From assembly GCF_000686605.1 (NCBI RefSeq), contig NZ_JMLC01000010.1, forward strand, positions 1-64,000: 64,000 nt of DNA, given 5' to 3'. Positions 7,475-15,800 of this stretch are shown here, piece after piece. Below the pieces are notes generated by a model. It was not told the DNA's origin. It saw only the letters and a program-made list of their open reading frames with translations, and did no database searches. The position numbers were made by a program, and so were the translations under genes. This DNA is from Streptococcus sobrinus DSM 20742 = ATCC 33478. GTDB lineage: Bacteria; Bacillota; Bacilli; Lactobacillales; Streptococcaceae. The first letter of the stretch is position 1. Each line of letters begins with the position of its first letter.

Positions 7475-8355
7475 AAAGATGGAAAAAAATTACATTAATT
7501 TCTGGGATTACTTTAATCCTTTCTGGAGCTGTAATTGGCTACATTGGTCAGGTCAGCGGTGGACTAGATGGCATTCTCCAGGAAAACCGCGGTCAGGTTC
7601 GTCATGTGGAAAAGAAATTAGACCAGTTTGATCAAATTGATTTAGAGGGAAATTACTATGACATATCAGTCAAAACAACGACTGATAAGGAAGCAAGTAT
7701 CTCCTACTATACCAGTAAAAAGGCAAAGGTTGACTACAAGGTCGCAGACAAGAAGCTGAGCCTAAAGCAGTCAACTAAGGGAATAGGAGTGGTTCACTTC
7801 TTCAATCTATCACTCCTAGCCCAGCTTGCTGATCATAAGTCCGAAGACTTGAATACTATTTTAATTTCTCTGCCAAAGGGGCAAAGTCTTTCTAGCATCA
7901 AGAGTAGACTCAACATTCGTGGCCTGAAGCTAGACGGTCTGACGGTCAAACAGCTTGATGCTGATGTTAACATTGGTAGCCTCAGCATTAAGAATTCTAG
8001 GATTGAGGCTGGACGGGCAGATATTAATACAGGAGCTGCAGAAATTTCCAATTCGCAACTGTCCAACCTCACCATGATCAATGATACTGGTAGCATTGAC
8101 CTTGACAATGTCATCCTGACCTCAAGTAACATTTCTCTTAGCACCGGTAGCCTATACGGAGAAGATTTAACCTTTAAGAAGACCAATAAAATTTCCGCTG
8201 ATACCGGTAGCATCGACCTTAGTCTCAAAGATTACCATTTGACTGTTTCTAGCCATGCTGATACGGGGGGTTCTGATATTAGTGATAAGCTCATAAATTC
8301 AAAAGATAATTTCTTAGATCTCAAAGCCGACACCGGTAGTATCAATATTGAGTAA
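7471..8355 (+). CDS. DUF4097-family extracellular beta-repeat protein
   Basis: A 294-residue protein with an N-terminal membrane anchor (residues about 5-27, ITLISGITLILSGAVIGYI). A long beta-helix-like region follows with degenerate repeats around the motif DTGSIDL or DTGSINIE, which recurs from about residue 205 to the end. This is the DUF4097/adhesin-like fold predicted to lie outside the membrane. The ATG overlaps the DUF1700 stop. A strong terminator follows, closing the padR operon. Function is not established; the context argues for an envelope sensor or protective protein. Confidence 0.85.
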   Translation: MKRWKKITLISGITLILSGAVIGYIGQVSGGLDGILQENRGQVRHVEKKLDQFDQIDLEGNYYDISVKTTTDKEASISYYTSKKAKVDYKVADKKLSLKQSTKGIGVVHFFNLSLLAQLADHKSEDLNTILISLPKGQSLSSIKSRLNIRGLKLDGLTVKQLDADVNIGSLSIKNSRIEAGRADINTGAAEISNSQLSNLTMINDTGSIDLDNVILTSSNISLSTGSLYGEDLTFKKTNKISADTGSIDLSLKDYHLTVSSHADTGGSDISDKLINSKDNFLDLKADTGSINIE

Positions 8356-8360
8356 ATCTC

Positions 8361-8400
8361 AAAAAAGCCAGCTTGACTGATTTGTCAAGCTGGCTTTTTA
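8361..8400 (+). terminator. Strong terminator of the padR operon
   Basis: AAGCCAGCTTGAC pairs perfectly with GTCAAGCTGGCTT across a short loop and is followed by TTTTTA. The matching A run on the other side may let it work in both directions. Confidence 0.9.
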
Positions 8401-8445
8401 TTGGCTTCTGAAAGAGTTTGGAACAAAACTCGCCTTATAACAGAC

Positions 8446-8479
8446 GAAAAGAGGCTTGGACAAAAGGTCCCAGCCTCTT
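8446..8479 (-). terminator. Terminator of the YhgE/Pip gene
   Basis: On the minus strand AAGAGGCTGGGACC pairs with GGTCCAAGCCTCTT-type sequence (one mismatch), then TTTTC. It lies 48 nt past the stop of the gene at 8528. Confidence 0.8.
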
Positions 8480-8527
8480 AACTTTTCCAACATCAGACCG
8501 TTTGATGCTTTTGCTTTGTCTCTAAAC

Positions 8528-10972
8528 CTAACGATTATCCTGTCTACGATAGATAAGCAGACCGAAAATCATAGCACCAGCCATGAAGGCCAGTAAAGTA
8601 ATTAGTTCCCGTCCGACATCTCCGGTTAAGGATATGGTCTTACGTAAACCTAATACTGAATAGGACATCGGTAGATAGGGCTGCACGACTCTAAAGAATT
8701 TTGGACTCAGCTCGATTGGATAGGTTCCTGCACTAGAGCCCAGTTGCAAGAGCAGGATAATCAAGCTAGCGAAGGCTCCATAGCGTTGGTCCCAGCCAAC
8801 TAGGGCCGTTACTACCGCCATCAGGGCCCAAGCAGCAAAGAGGGTCACGAGGTAGGTTTTACCTGAATAATTAGGGTGAACACCGATGGCTTGCACAGCG
8901 AAGAAGAGAATGGTCGCTGACGCTGTTGCGATAAGCCCATTAATCAAAAGCTTATTCTTGGCCCAGGCAAAGCGACCTTTTGGTTCATTACCAGAAAGGG
9001 ACTTGGCAAAGATAACATTGGTTGACAGGGCAACGACCATCAGGGCAACTGACATCATGTAAGGAGCCATACCAACACCGTTGGTTTCAACATTATCCTT
9101 ATCAGTATGTTTTACGTTTAAGGGTTGGGAAACCGCCTTAGCATTTTCAGGTTTTACGGAAACCACATCAAGCTGATTCTTGGCCTTGGCTAGGGATTGA
9201 GAAAGGGTATCGGCCCCACTTGATAAGGTTGACAAGCCACTTGTCAGACTGGCTCCACCCTGAGCTAATTGATTGGCACCTGAGGAGAGCTGATTGGCTC
9301 CCGAAGCTAATTGACTAGCCCCGCTGGTTAATTGACCAGACTTGCTGGAAAGTTGACCAGCACCATTAGCAAGGGTCGAGGTGGCATTACTCAAGGTTGA
9401 CACTCCTGTCAAGAGTTGGGAAGAACCGCTTGCCAACTGACTTTGCATGGTGCCGACACCACCGGCAACCTCTTGGCTACCAGGGAGAACCTGTTGGGTC
9501 AAGGTCGAGTTAACCGTTGACAGACCTGATTCTAGGCTTGACAGACTGCTGGCTGCACCTGGAAGAACGACATTAGCTTGACTAGCTAGGGTGGAAAGAT
9601 TGGTTTGCAAGGCTGATAAATCTGGACCAGCGGATGCTGGAGTGCTTGCTGAGGCATCAGTCGTAGTTGTTGCCTGGCTAGTAGTACTAGCGTTAGCTAG
9701 GCTTGCTTCCAGACCTTGAACGGTCGCAATCAAGCCACTAACATCAACGGAACTGCTGCTAGCTTGAGGGGCATTACTGGTGATGGCACCGGAAATTTCC
9801 GCCTGTTGGTCCGGTGTCAAGGATTGATAGGCAGCGGTGGATTGAACGGCTGCCAATTGACCAGAAGTGTCCGCAGTTGTCGTAGTGCTACCTGTACCAG
9901 ACAGGGATTGTAATTGCGTCTCAATGCTGGCTAGGCTAGCCTGCACGCTAGATAAATCTGGACCAGTAGAAGTTTGAGTCGTAGTCGTAGTAGCCGGTTG
10001 GGCCGATCTGGTTGTACCCATTTGGCTGATATTTTGATTGAGACTTTGAATAGCCGAATTTAGGGCTGGCAAGGCTGCAACCAATTGGTCAATCTGGGTC
10101 TTTTGATCAGTCGATAGGCCGGTGCTGGTTGCTAATTGGTTGATACCGGTTGAAAGCTGATTAGCTCCCGTCACCAAAGGTTGGGCTGAGTCGGCTCCAG
10201 AAGAGAGGGCAGAGACCCCATTTACCAGTGTTCCCATATTAGCATTCATGAGGTTGAGACCAGCTGATAGCTGATCCACCCCACCAGCATAGACTTGCAG
10301 GCCTGTGTCCAGACTACCAGCCCCAGAAGCTAGGGTTTGGGTTGAAGTTGACAGAAGATTAAGGTTATCTCCCAGCGTTTGACTACCAGACTTAGCCGTT
10401 TGGGCACCAGCCGCCAGAGCACCGCTCCCTTGGACTGCTTGACTCATGCCTCCTTGTAACTTGAACATGATTTGGAAGACGGCCTGAGTATAGGTCTTAG
10501 TCAGAGAGCCTGACACGCTAGACTCTAACTTGGACATAGCCGAATCACTCATTTTGGAAGCGACAAAACTTCTTCCCTTGGTCGTTTGGTAATTAATCTG
10601 CATCTTTTTCGGATGGTCCGTCATCAGCGTCGTCGCATTTTTGGATAGATTCTTAGGCAGGGTCACCACCATGTAGTAATCGCCATCTTTTAAGCCCTGA
10701 TTGGCATCCTCTTTGGAAACAAAATGATAATCAAGGCTTTCATTTTCAGCCATGTTGTGGACCATATTTTGACCGATGGTCAAGTCATTCCCATTCAGCT
10801 TGGCTGCCTTGTCTTCATTGACGACGGCAACTGGTAGATGGTTAACATTTCCATAAGGGTCCCACATGGAACTCAGAAAAATCACATTATAGAGCATGGG
10901 GACAAGGGATACCCCGATAATTGTCACCCAGAGCGATGGCTTCTTTAGGATAGCTTTGATTTCTTCTCGCAT
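8528..10972 (-). CDS. YhgE/Pip-domain ABC-2-type membrane protein
   Basis: An 814-residue protein. It has an N-terminal membrane helix (about 12-32), then the YhgE N-terminal domain (NHLPVAVVNEDKAA). A very long extracellular region carries heptad-like LxxGxxxLxxG repeats (for example ANQLSSGANQLAQGGASL) and Ser/Thr/Gln-rich stretches. Five or six C-terminal helices of ABC-2 permease type follow. Relatives include the lactococcal phage infection protein Pip and ESX/T7SS-associated proteins. The start is the ATG at 10972, preceded by GAGGAAG; upstream in-frame ATGs fall in the promoter. It is divergent from a TetR gene that very likely represses it. Confidence 0.85.
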   Translation of the reverse strand: MREEIKAILKKPSLWVTIIGVSLVPMLYNVIFLSSMWDPYGNVNHLPVAVVNEDKAAKLNGNDLTIGQNMVHNMAENESLDYHFVSKEDANQGLKDGDYYMVVTLPKNLSKNATTLMTDHPKKMQINYQTTKGRSFVASKMSDSAMSKLESSVSGSLTKTYTQAVFQIMFKLQGGMSQAVQGSGALAAGAQTAKSGSQTLGDNLNLLSTSTQTLASGAGSLDTGLQVYAGGVDQLSAGLNLMNANMGTLVNGVSALSSGADSAQPLVTGANQLSTGINQLATSTGLSTDQKTQIDQLVAALPALNSAIQSLNQNISQMGTTRSAQPATTTTTQTSTGPDLSSVQASLASIETQLQSLSGTGSTTTTADTSGQLAAVQSTAAYQSLTPDQQAEISGAITSNAPQASSSSVDVSGLIATVQGLEASLANASTTSQATTTTDASASTPASAGPDLSALQTNLSTLASQANVVLPGAASSLSSLESGLSTVNSTLTQQVLPGSQEVAGGVGTMQSQLASGSSQLLTGVSTLSNATSTLANGAGQLSSKSGQLTSGASQLASGANQLSSGANQLAQGGASLTSGLSTLSSGADTLSQSLAKAKNQLDVVSVKPENAKAVSQPLNVKHTDKDNVETNGVGMAPYMMSVALMVVALSTNVIFAKSLSGNEPKGRFAWAKNKLLINGLIATASATILFFAVQAIGVHPNYSGKTYLVTLFAAWALMAVVTALVGWDQRYGAFASLIILLLQLGSSAGTYPIELSPKFFRVVQPYLPMSYSVLGLRKTISLTGDVGRELITLLAFMAGAMIFGLLIYRRQDNR

Positions 10973-10984
10973 TTTCTTCCTCGT

Positions 10985-10999
10985 TTTTAGACACATTGT
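10985..10999 (-). promoter_or_regulatory. Candidate TetR operator, copy 1 (near yhgE/pip)
   Basis: TTTTAGACACATTGT lies just upstream of the YhgE/Pip ribosome-binding site, with an inner inverted repeat GACA-CAT-TGTC (10990-11000). A near-identical copy occurs at 11062-11076. Confidence 0.5.
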
Positions 11000-11061
11000 C
11001 CATATTTTGATATAATATATTATACAAGTACAAGATATATTTTCAAGTTTACCACTCTTGA

Positions 11062-11076
11062 TTTTAGACACCTTGT
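11062..11076 (+). promoter_or_regulatory. Candidate TetR operator, copy 2 (near tetR)
   Basis: TTTTAGACACCTTGT differs from the copy at 10985-10999 by one base. Duplicate sites flanking the divergent promoter region are what an autoregulated TetR repressor would use. Confidence 0.5.
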
Positions 11077-11101
11077 ATAAGATTGTTCAAAAGGAGTCAC
11101 A

Positions 11102-11644
11102 GTGACAAAAGACAGTCGAAAAGTACGCACCCGCCAGGCCTTGGAAGAGGCCATGGTCGAGCTCCTAATTGAGAAAGATTTTGATGACATCACAACCAGT
11201 CAGCTGGCCAAAACTGCGGGTATCAGCCGCTCAAGTTTCTATACCCACTATAAAGATAAATACGACATGATTGACCAGTATCAACAGGCTATCTTCAATA
11301 AGCTAGAGTATGTCTTTGATAAGAATCATATGGACATTGAGGCGACTCTCTTGAAAATTTTTGAATTTCTGGACAGGGAATCCCTATTCGCTACCTTGAT
11401 TACCCAAAATGGGACTAAGGAGATACAGAATTTTATCCGCAGCCACCTGCAAAGGCTGATTTCCTCAGACTTTTATGACAGTGGCTTGACCCCTCAGCGG
11501 ACCTCTCTGGAAAAGCTCTACAATAGTGTCTATATCAGCCATGCCATGTTTGGGGTTTATCAGATTTGGATTACCAGGGGAAAGAAAGAAAGCCCCAAGC
11601 AAATTACCAAACTCTTGATGAACCTCTTGCCCAGTCTCGATTAA
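11102..11644 (+). CDS. TetR-family transcriptional regulator
   Basis: A 180-residue protein. The N-terminal TetR HTH is clear (TRQALEEAMVELLIEKDFDD, then ITTSQLAKTAGISRSSFYTH and YKDKYDMI). The C-terminal ligand domain is of the short TetR_C_8 type common in Firmicutes. It starts with GTG at 11102, preceded by AAGGAG. It is divergent from the YhgE/Pip gene with 129 nt between start codons and duplicate candidate operators, so local repression is the likely role. The inducer is unknown. Confidence 0.88.
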   Translation: MTKDSRKVRTRQALEEAMVELLIEKDFDDITTSQLAKTAGISRSSFYTHYKDKYDMIDQYQQAIFNKLEYVFDKNHMDIEATLLKIFEFLDRESLFATLITQNGTKEIQNFIRSHLQRLISSDFYDSGLTPQRTSLEKLYNSVYISHAMFGVYQIWITRGKKESPKQITKLLMNLLPSLD

Positions 11645-11742
11645 TACTCAATGAAAATTAAAAGTTGCTAAGGCGATGAACCGCAATCTAAAGTATGGTA
11701 ACGTGAATTAACGACGGAAGGTTTTGATTCTCAAAGAGTATA
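11643..11742 (-). repeat. BOX-like repeat element, short copy
   Basis: It begins ATACTCAATGAAAATTAAAA and ends GATTCTCAAAGAGTAT, with the TA of the left end overlapping the tetR stop codon. Same family and orientation as the copies at 2523 and 40643. Confidence 0.65.
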
Positions 11743-11750
11743 AGTATTAG

Positions 11751-11786
11751 AATAACCTTCATCCACTTGGACGAGGGTTATTTTTT
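11751..11786 (+). terminator. Terminator of tetR
   Basis: AATAACCTTC pairs with GAGGGTTATT (one mismatch region) followed by TTTTTT, immediately after the BOX-like element that follows tetR. Confidence 0.7.
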
Positions 11787-11790
11787 CCAC

Positions 11791-11823
11791 AAGAAAAGGC
11801 TTGGGGAAAATCCCAAAGCCCTT
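11791..11823 (-). terminator. rpsD: Terminator of rpsD
   Basis: On the minus strand GGGCTTTGGGA pairs with CCCCAAGCC-type sequence and runs into TTTTCTT, 15 nt past the rpsD stop codon. Confidence 0.75.
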
Positions 11824-11837
11824 CTTGACTTGTAAAA

Positions 11838-12449
11838 TTAAAGCATCTTGTTGTAGAATTCAACGATAAGTGCTTCATTGATTTCTGGGTTGATTTCATC
11901 ACGTTCTGGCAAACGAGTCAATGAACCTTCAAGTTTTTCTTCATCGAATGATACGAAAGCTGAACGACCAACAGTTGCTTCAACAGCTTCTAAGATTGCT
12001 GGAACCTTAGCTGATTTTTCACGAACTGAAATCACTTGGCCTGGAGTTACGCGGTATGATGGGATATCAACGCGTTTTCCGTCAACAAGGATGTGACCGT
12101 GGTTAACGAATTGACGTGCTTGACGACGAGTTGTAGCCAAACCGAGACGGTAAACAACATTGTCCAAGCGACGTTCCAAAAGAAGCATGAAGTTGTAACC
12201 AAGAGTTCCTTCTTTAACTTTAGTAGCTTGAACGAAAAGGTTACGGAATTGTTTTTCACCTAAACCGTAAGTGAAACGTAATTTTTGCTTTTCGGCCAAC
12301 TGCATACCGTATTCAGAAAGTTTGCTACGGTTGTTTGGACCGTGTTGACCTGGTACGTAGTTACGACGTGCCAATTCTTTTCCTGTGCCTGTAAGAGACA
12401 AGCCAAGGCGACGTGATTGTTTCCATGATGGACCTGTATAACGTGACAT
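11838..12449 (-). CDS. rpsD: 30S ribosomal protein S4
   Basis: A 203-residue protein, the normal length for bacterial S4. The N-terminus [16 protein letters not shown], the [18 protein letters not shown] region and the S4 RNA-binding domain ([10 protein letters not shown], then [18 protein letters not shown]) are all present. It binds 16S rRNA early in 30S assembly and, in Firmicutes, represses its own mRNA. It has no N-terminal zinc cysteines. AGAGGAGGG lies just before the ATG. It is monocistronic, with a consensus promoter about 155 nt upstream and a terminator right after. Confidence 0.97.
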   Translation of the reverse strand: MSRYTGPSWKQSRRLGLSLTGTGKELARRNYVPGQHGPNNRSKLSEYGMQLAEKQKLRFTYGLGEKQFRNLFVQATKVKEGTLGYNFMLLLERRLDNVVYRLGLATTRRQARQFVNHGHILVDGKRVDIPSYRVTPGQVISVREKSAKVPAILEAVEATVGRSAFVSFDEEKLEGSLTRLPERDEINPEINEALIVEFYNKML

Positions 12450-12604
12450 TTAAATGCCCTCCTCTAAAAATTTATGAGGAAATAACGTTTTGAACAAACC
12501 TAATTCGTGCAGATGCCCTTCGCCTAAACAGCCAAGGTTACTGGTATTTCAGGATATCTGTTGACGAGCTTTATTTTGCCCTGCTGTTATTTCACACAAG
12601 GAGC
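12450..12604 (-). promoter_or_regulatory. rpsD 5' leader, possible S4 autoregulatory RNA
   Basis: The promoter position implies a leader of roughly 150 nt before the S4 ATG, rich in short complementary segments. B. subtilis rpsD has an S4-binding leader that represses translation. A similar role is plausible here but I cannot identify the exact S4 site by eye. Confidence 0.45.
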
Positions 12605-12634
12605 AGTATAGCATAAAATCAGGCCCTTGTAAAG
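12605..12634 (-). promoter_or_regulatory. rpsD promoter
   Basis: On the minus strand TTTACA (12629-12634), a 17-nt spacer ending in TATGC and TATACT (12605-12610). This is close to the sigma-A consensus. Confidence 0.8.
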
Positions 12635-12792
12635 CTCAAAATTCCTAGAGGACGGAAAACTCCCAGCAAATTCTCGGCCTCTAACTAGCTCAGTTAACTA
12701 AGAAAGTGTCAGCAAAATAGGCCCAGCTTTACAACCTAAGTCAAGTAATGGTAGGGTGGGAGGGCCTGTTCTTTACAGTAGTGTCAAGAATT

Positions 12793-13498
12793 AATACTCT
12801 TTAAAGTTCAAAACCTGCTATTTTTTACTCCAGCATGGACACAATTCGCTAAAAAGTCAAGTACTTTAGTTAGGTGACTGAAGGATGAAGTGATACTTTC
12901 GCCGAAGTGGTAGATTAGCAACAAGCACAGCTGTTGCTAATAAGGGAAATTTTCGAGAGAGATTTAGTCCAGTGGACTAAATCTGCCTGAGCTTAAAAAC
13001 TAGAGAGCGAAGAGGCTCAAAATTTATTACGGGGCAAATACATCAGCTACTAAAGTAGCGATGTCGCAGTAGTTGACTGCTGTCTTGGCACCTCTTCGTG
13101 ACACAGCAGACAGCTAGTCATCCTTGCTGGGGTAAGACAACGAAGGTTTTGACGACTGTCAAAGCCCTTCTGTCCTATTCCCTAACGCCAATCTCTATAG
13201 CGATTGGCTAGCCCTCTGATTAACTCGGTTAAGCCAGTAAAATCGACTGGCCTAACCTCGTGTTGCAATGAAACTCCCTAGTTTTCAAGAAATTATCCGC
13301 TGGATAATTTCTTCTTGCGTCCGCACTTTTAAACGACCTTCCCTTTTCAAAATCGATCTTATTTTGAAAATGAAAGAGTAAGGTAGCTAGGTAAGTCGCC
13401 ATAGCGATTACCGTAGTTTATCAGTGACTTTTAAGCACTGATAAACTTGCTAGGTTAGAAAGCATCAAAAATGAAAATTTTGATGTTTGTTGAGTATA
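12793..13498 (+). repeat. Structured repeat family A, expanded 700-bp copy
   Basis: The ends are ATACTCTTTAAAGTTCAAAA and TGTTTGTTGAGTAT. The core motifs of the family are present: TGATACTTTC at 12889, the TTAGCAACA/TGTTGCTAA hairpin near 12915-12940, GCAATGAAACTCC at 13265, TTGCGTCCGCACTTT at 13316, and GAAAGCATCA at 13458. Extra hairpins are inserted between them: 12961-12983 (10 bp), 13187-13208 (7 bp), 13289-13311 (10 bp) and 13416-13446 (11 bp). Part of family B (GCAGTAGTTGACTGC, 13067) is nested inside. There is no credible coding sequence in this gap. Between the rpsD promoter and the element, 12650-12792, I see nothing. Confidence 0.7.
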
Positions 13499-13503
13499 AG
13501 TAA

Positions 13504-13529
13504 AGAAAAAAGCCCTTGGGCAGGCTTCT
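13504..13529 (-). terminator. Terminator of veg
   Basis: On the minus strand AAGCCTGCCCAAGGGCTT is followed by TTTTTTC and overlaps the end of the veg stop region. Confidence 0.6.
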
Positions 13530-13807
13530 TAATCTTCATCAAAATAGCGAATCAGGCTCTTTTGGGTCAAAATATCTGAGTAAGTGTAGGATTCTACATA
13601 GGTGTTGCTGATTTCACCAGGTTGGCTGGCTTGGTCGCTATACTCAACGATAAAGAGCGATGGATAAACCTCAATCAGTCGACCGACCTTGGTTTTTTCC
13701 CGTTTTCGGCCATGATCCAAGGTCATTTCGACTTCCTGGCCTTCATGGTTTTTAACTTCTTCTTTAATTTTTTTCATTTTAGCAACATCTGCAAATGCAT
13801 CACTCAT
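13529..13807 (-). CDS. Veg family protein
   Basis: A 92-residue protein of the Veg/DUF1021 family: VAKMKKIKEEVKNHEGQEVE, GRKREKTKVGRLIEVYPSLF, and the C-terminal SYTYSDILTQKSLI. B. subtilis Veg stimulates biofilm matrix genes; in streptococci its role is not defined. It starts 7 nt after the dnaB stop codon with a ribosome-binding site (AGAAAGGTAAAA) inside the dnaB end, so it is likely co-transcribed with dnaB. Confidence 0.85.
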   Translation of the reverse strand: MSDAFADVAKMKKIKEEVKNHEGQEVEMTLDHGRKREKTKVGRLIEVYPSLFIVEYSDQASQPGEISNTYVESYTYSDILTQKSLIRYFDED

Positions 13808-13814
13808 TTAATTT

Positions 13815-15173
13815 TTACCTTTCTTCAAATTGTGCGATGGATGAGAATTTATTGTATTCTTTTTGGAAAATCAGTTTGACAGTGCCCCGAGCTCCGGCCC
13901 GGTTTTTCTCTAGGATAACCTCAATGGTATTATCTTCAAGCTGATCACCATCCTCCTTATCCCCTCGTTCATAGTAGTCATCTCGGTAGAGGAAGGCGAC
14001 AATATCAGCATCCTGCTCGATTGAACCCGATTCACGGATATCTGAGAGGACAGGCCGCTTATCCTGCCTTTGCTCAACCCCCCGCGAGAGCTGACTGAGG
14101 GCAATAACAGGAACCTTGAGTTCCTTGGCCAAAATCTTGAGATGGCGAGAAATATCGGAAACCTCTTGTTGGCGGTTTTCAGTCCTAGTACCGGTAATCA
14201 GCTGGAGATAGTCAATGACAATTAGGCCTAGGCCTCCGAGCTCTTGGGACAGCTTTCTTGAGCGGGCTCGAATTTCTGTTACCTTGATACCAGGTGTGTC
14301 ATCAATATAGATAGGGGCATCAGCCAAAGTTCCTTGGGCCAAGGTCAGATTTTGCCAATCTTGGTCTGTTAGTTGACCGGTCCGCAGATTATGGGAGTCA
14401 ACTAGGCCTTCAGCTGCCAGCATCCGGTTGACCAAGCTATCGGCACCCATTTCCAGCGAGAAGATGGCAACTGGAGCATTCTGCTTGGTGCCAACGTTCT
14501 GGGCAATATTAAGGACAAAGGCTGTCTTACCAACCGCAGGACGGGCTGCCAGAATGACCAGTTGGTCTGGATGAAGGCCTGTTGTAATCTTATCCAAGTC
14601 ACGAAATCCAGTTGGCAAACCGGTGACTTCAGAAGTCTGTTGCGAGCGCTCTTCCAGGGCCTCATAATTTTCTTTAAGAACATCAGAAATCTTGCGGAAA
14701 CCGCTGTTGCTAGAACGCTCATTGATATCAACTAGGGCTTTTTCAGCATGAGCAATGACATCATCAGACTCAATAGAGCCATCGTAAGCCTCGTTGACTG
14801 TCTCAGTCAGGCGGTTGATGATATTGCGGAGCATGGCCTTTTCGGCCACAATCTTGGCATAGTAGTCCGCATTGGCACTGGTTGGCACACTATTGACAAG
14901 CTCAACCAAATAGGCCAGACCACCGATATTTTGCAGATCGTCCTGGCTGTCCAAGACAGCCCGAACAGTCGTAGCATCAATGGCATCATTGCGGTCATTC
15001 AGCGTTATCATAGCCTTGAAGATAACCCTGTGCGAATATTTATAAAAATCTTCGGGCTCAATATATTCCCGAACAGAAATCAGCTTGTCTGGGCTAATAA
15101 AAATCGACCCCAGGACAGCTTGCTCAGCAAGCAAATCTTGCGGTTGAACCCGCAACTCCTGAGCTTCTGGCAT
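13815..15173 (-). CDS. dnaB: Replicative DNA helicase DnaB
   Basis: A 452-residue hexameric helicase (DnaC in Bacillus naming) that unwinds DNA at the fork. The N-terminal domain (LRVQPQDLLAEQAVLGSIF) and the RecA-like core are both there: Walker A AARPAVGKTAF near residue 205, Walker B LIVIDYLQLI, and the arginine-finger region LSDIRESGSIEQDADI. I choose the ATG at 15173 because AAGGAGGT precedes it; an in-frame ATG at 15242 would add 23 residues not seen in the family. It lies between rplI and veg, a conserved streptococcal order. Confidence 0.96.
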   Translation of the reverse strand: MPEAQELRVQPQDLLAEQAVLGSIFISPDKLISVREYIEPEDFYKYSHRVIFKAMITLNDRNDAIDATTVRAVLDSQDDLQNIGGLAYLVELVNSVPTSANADYYAKIVAEKAMLRNIINRLTETVNEAYDGSIESDDVIAHAEKALVDINERSSNSGFRKISDVLKENYEALEERSQQTSEVTGLPTGFRDLDKITTGLHPDQLVILAARPAVGKTAFVLNIAQNVGTKQNAPVAIFSLEMGADSLVNRMLAAEGLVDSHNLRTGQLTDQDWQNLTLAQGTLADAPIYIDDTPGIKVTEIRARSRKLSQELGGLGLIVIDYLQLITGTRTENRQQEVSDISRHLKILAKELKVPVIALSQLSRGVEQRQDKRPVLSDIRESGSIEQDADIVAFLYRDDYYERGDKEDGDQLEDNTIEVILEKNRAGARGTVKLIFQKEYNKFSSIAQFEER

Positions 15174-15346
15174 AAGTCTTACCTCCTTACTAAGATTGGT
15201 CAATAGCGGGCTGACTAAAAGTGACCACGAATTGGCCTCCAAAAAGCCTCACCATAATGGTCAAGAGCTTTCTTAATTCTGACAGCCCTGAACAGGGGCA
15301 CTTTCTAAGTGGAAAGCTGGTTGACAAGGCTTGACAACTTTGTCAA

Positions 15347-15799
15347 CTAGACTTGGTCAATTTTTAGCTTAATTTGTCCCTCAACTTCCTTGTGGAGCTT
15401 GATAGGAACTTCAATCAAGCCGATAGCACGGATAGGATGGTCCAATTCAATAGAACGTTTGTCAATCTTGATGTCAAATTGTTTTTGTAGTTCTTCAGCA
15501 ATCTTCTTAGCGGTGATAGAACCGAAGGTCCGGCCGTCTGGACCGACCTTTTCATTGAATTGAACCCTAGTTTCTTCTTTATCCAACTGAGCCTTGACGG
15601 CCTTGGCTTCTGCTAGAATTTCTGCAGCTGCCTTGGCTTCTGATTTTTGCTTACCCTTAAGCTCATTGACGGCCTGGCTAGTGGCTTCCTTGGCAAGCTG
15701 CTTTTTTAGTAGGAAATTTTGAGCGTAGCCTGTTGGAACTTCCTTGACTTCGCCCTTTTTTCCTTTACCTTTAACATCTGCTAGAAAAATAACTTTCAT
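15347..15799 (-). CDS. rplI: 50S ribosomal protein L9
   Basis: A 150-residue protein with the canonical N-terminus [20 protein letters not shown] and the L9 signature [13 protein letters not shown], then the long connecting helix and C-terminal domain ([16 protein letters not shown]). L9 binds 23S rRNA near the L1 stalk. The ATG at 15799 follows CGAGGAGGAGACC and lies 1 nt after the gdpP stop, so translation is probably coupled. The 173-nt gap to dnaB holds no clear gene. Confidence 0.96.
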   Translation of the reverse strand: MKVIFLADVKGKGKKGEVKEVPTGYAQNFLLKKQLAKEATSQAVNELKGKQKSEAKAAAEILAEAKAVKAQLDKEETRVQFNEKVGPDGRTFGSITAKKIAEELQKQFDIKIDKRSIELDHPIRAIGLIEVPIKLHKEVEGQIKLKIDQV

Positions 15800-15800
15800 C

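Noticed and set aside
8528..10972. The Pip-like protein as sign of a prophage
   Set aside because: The family is a chromosomal ABC-2-type membrane protein common in Firmicutes; no phage genes are nearby.
12795..13500. A riboswitch or T-box at 12.8-13.5 kb
   Set aside because: The conserved words recur at unrelated genes and the region lacks a downstream gene start in sense orientation (veg is on the other strand), so a mobile structured repeat explains it better.
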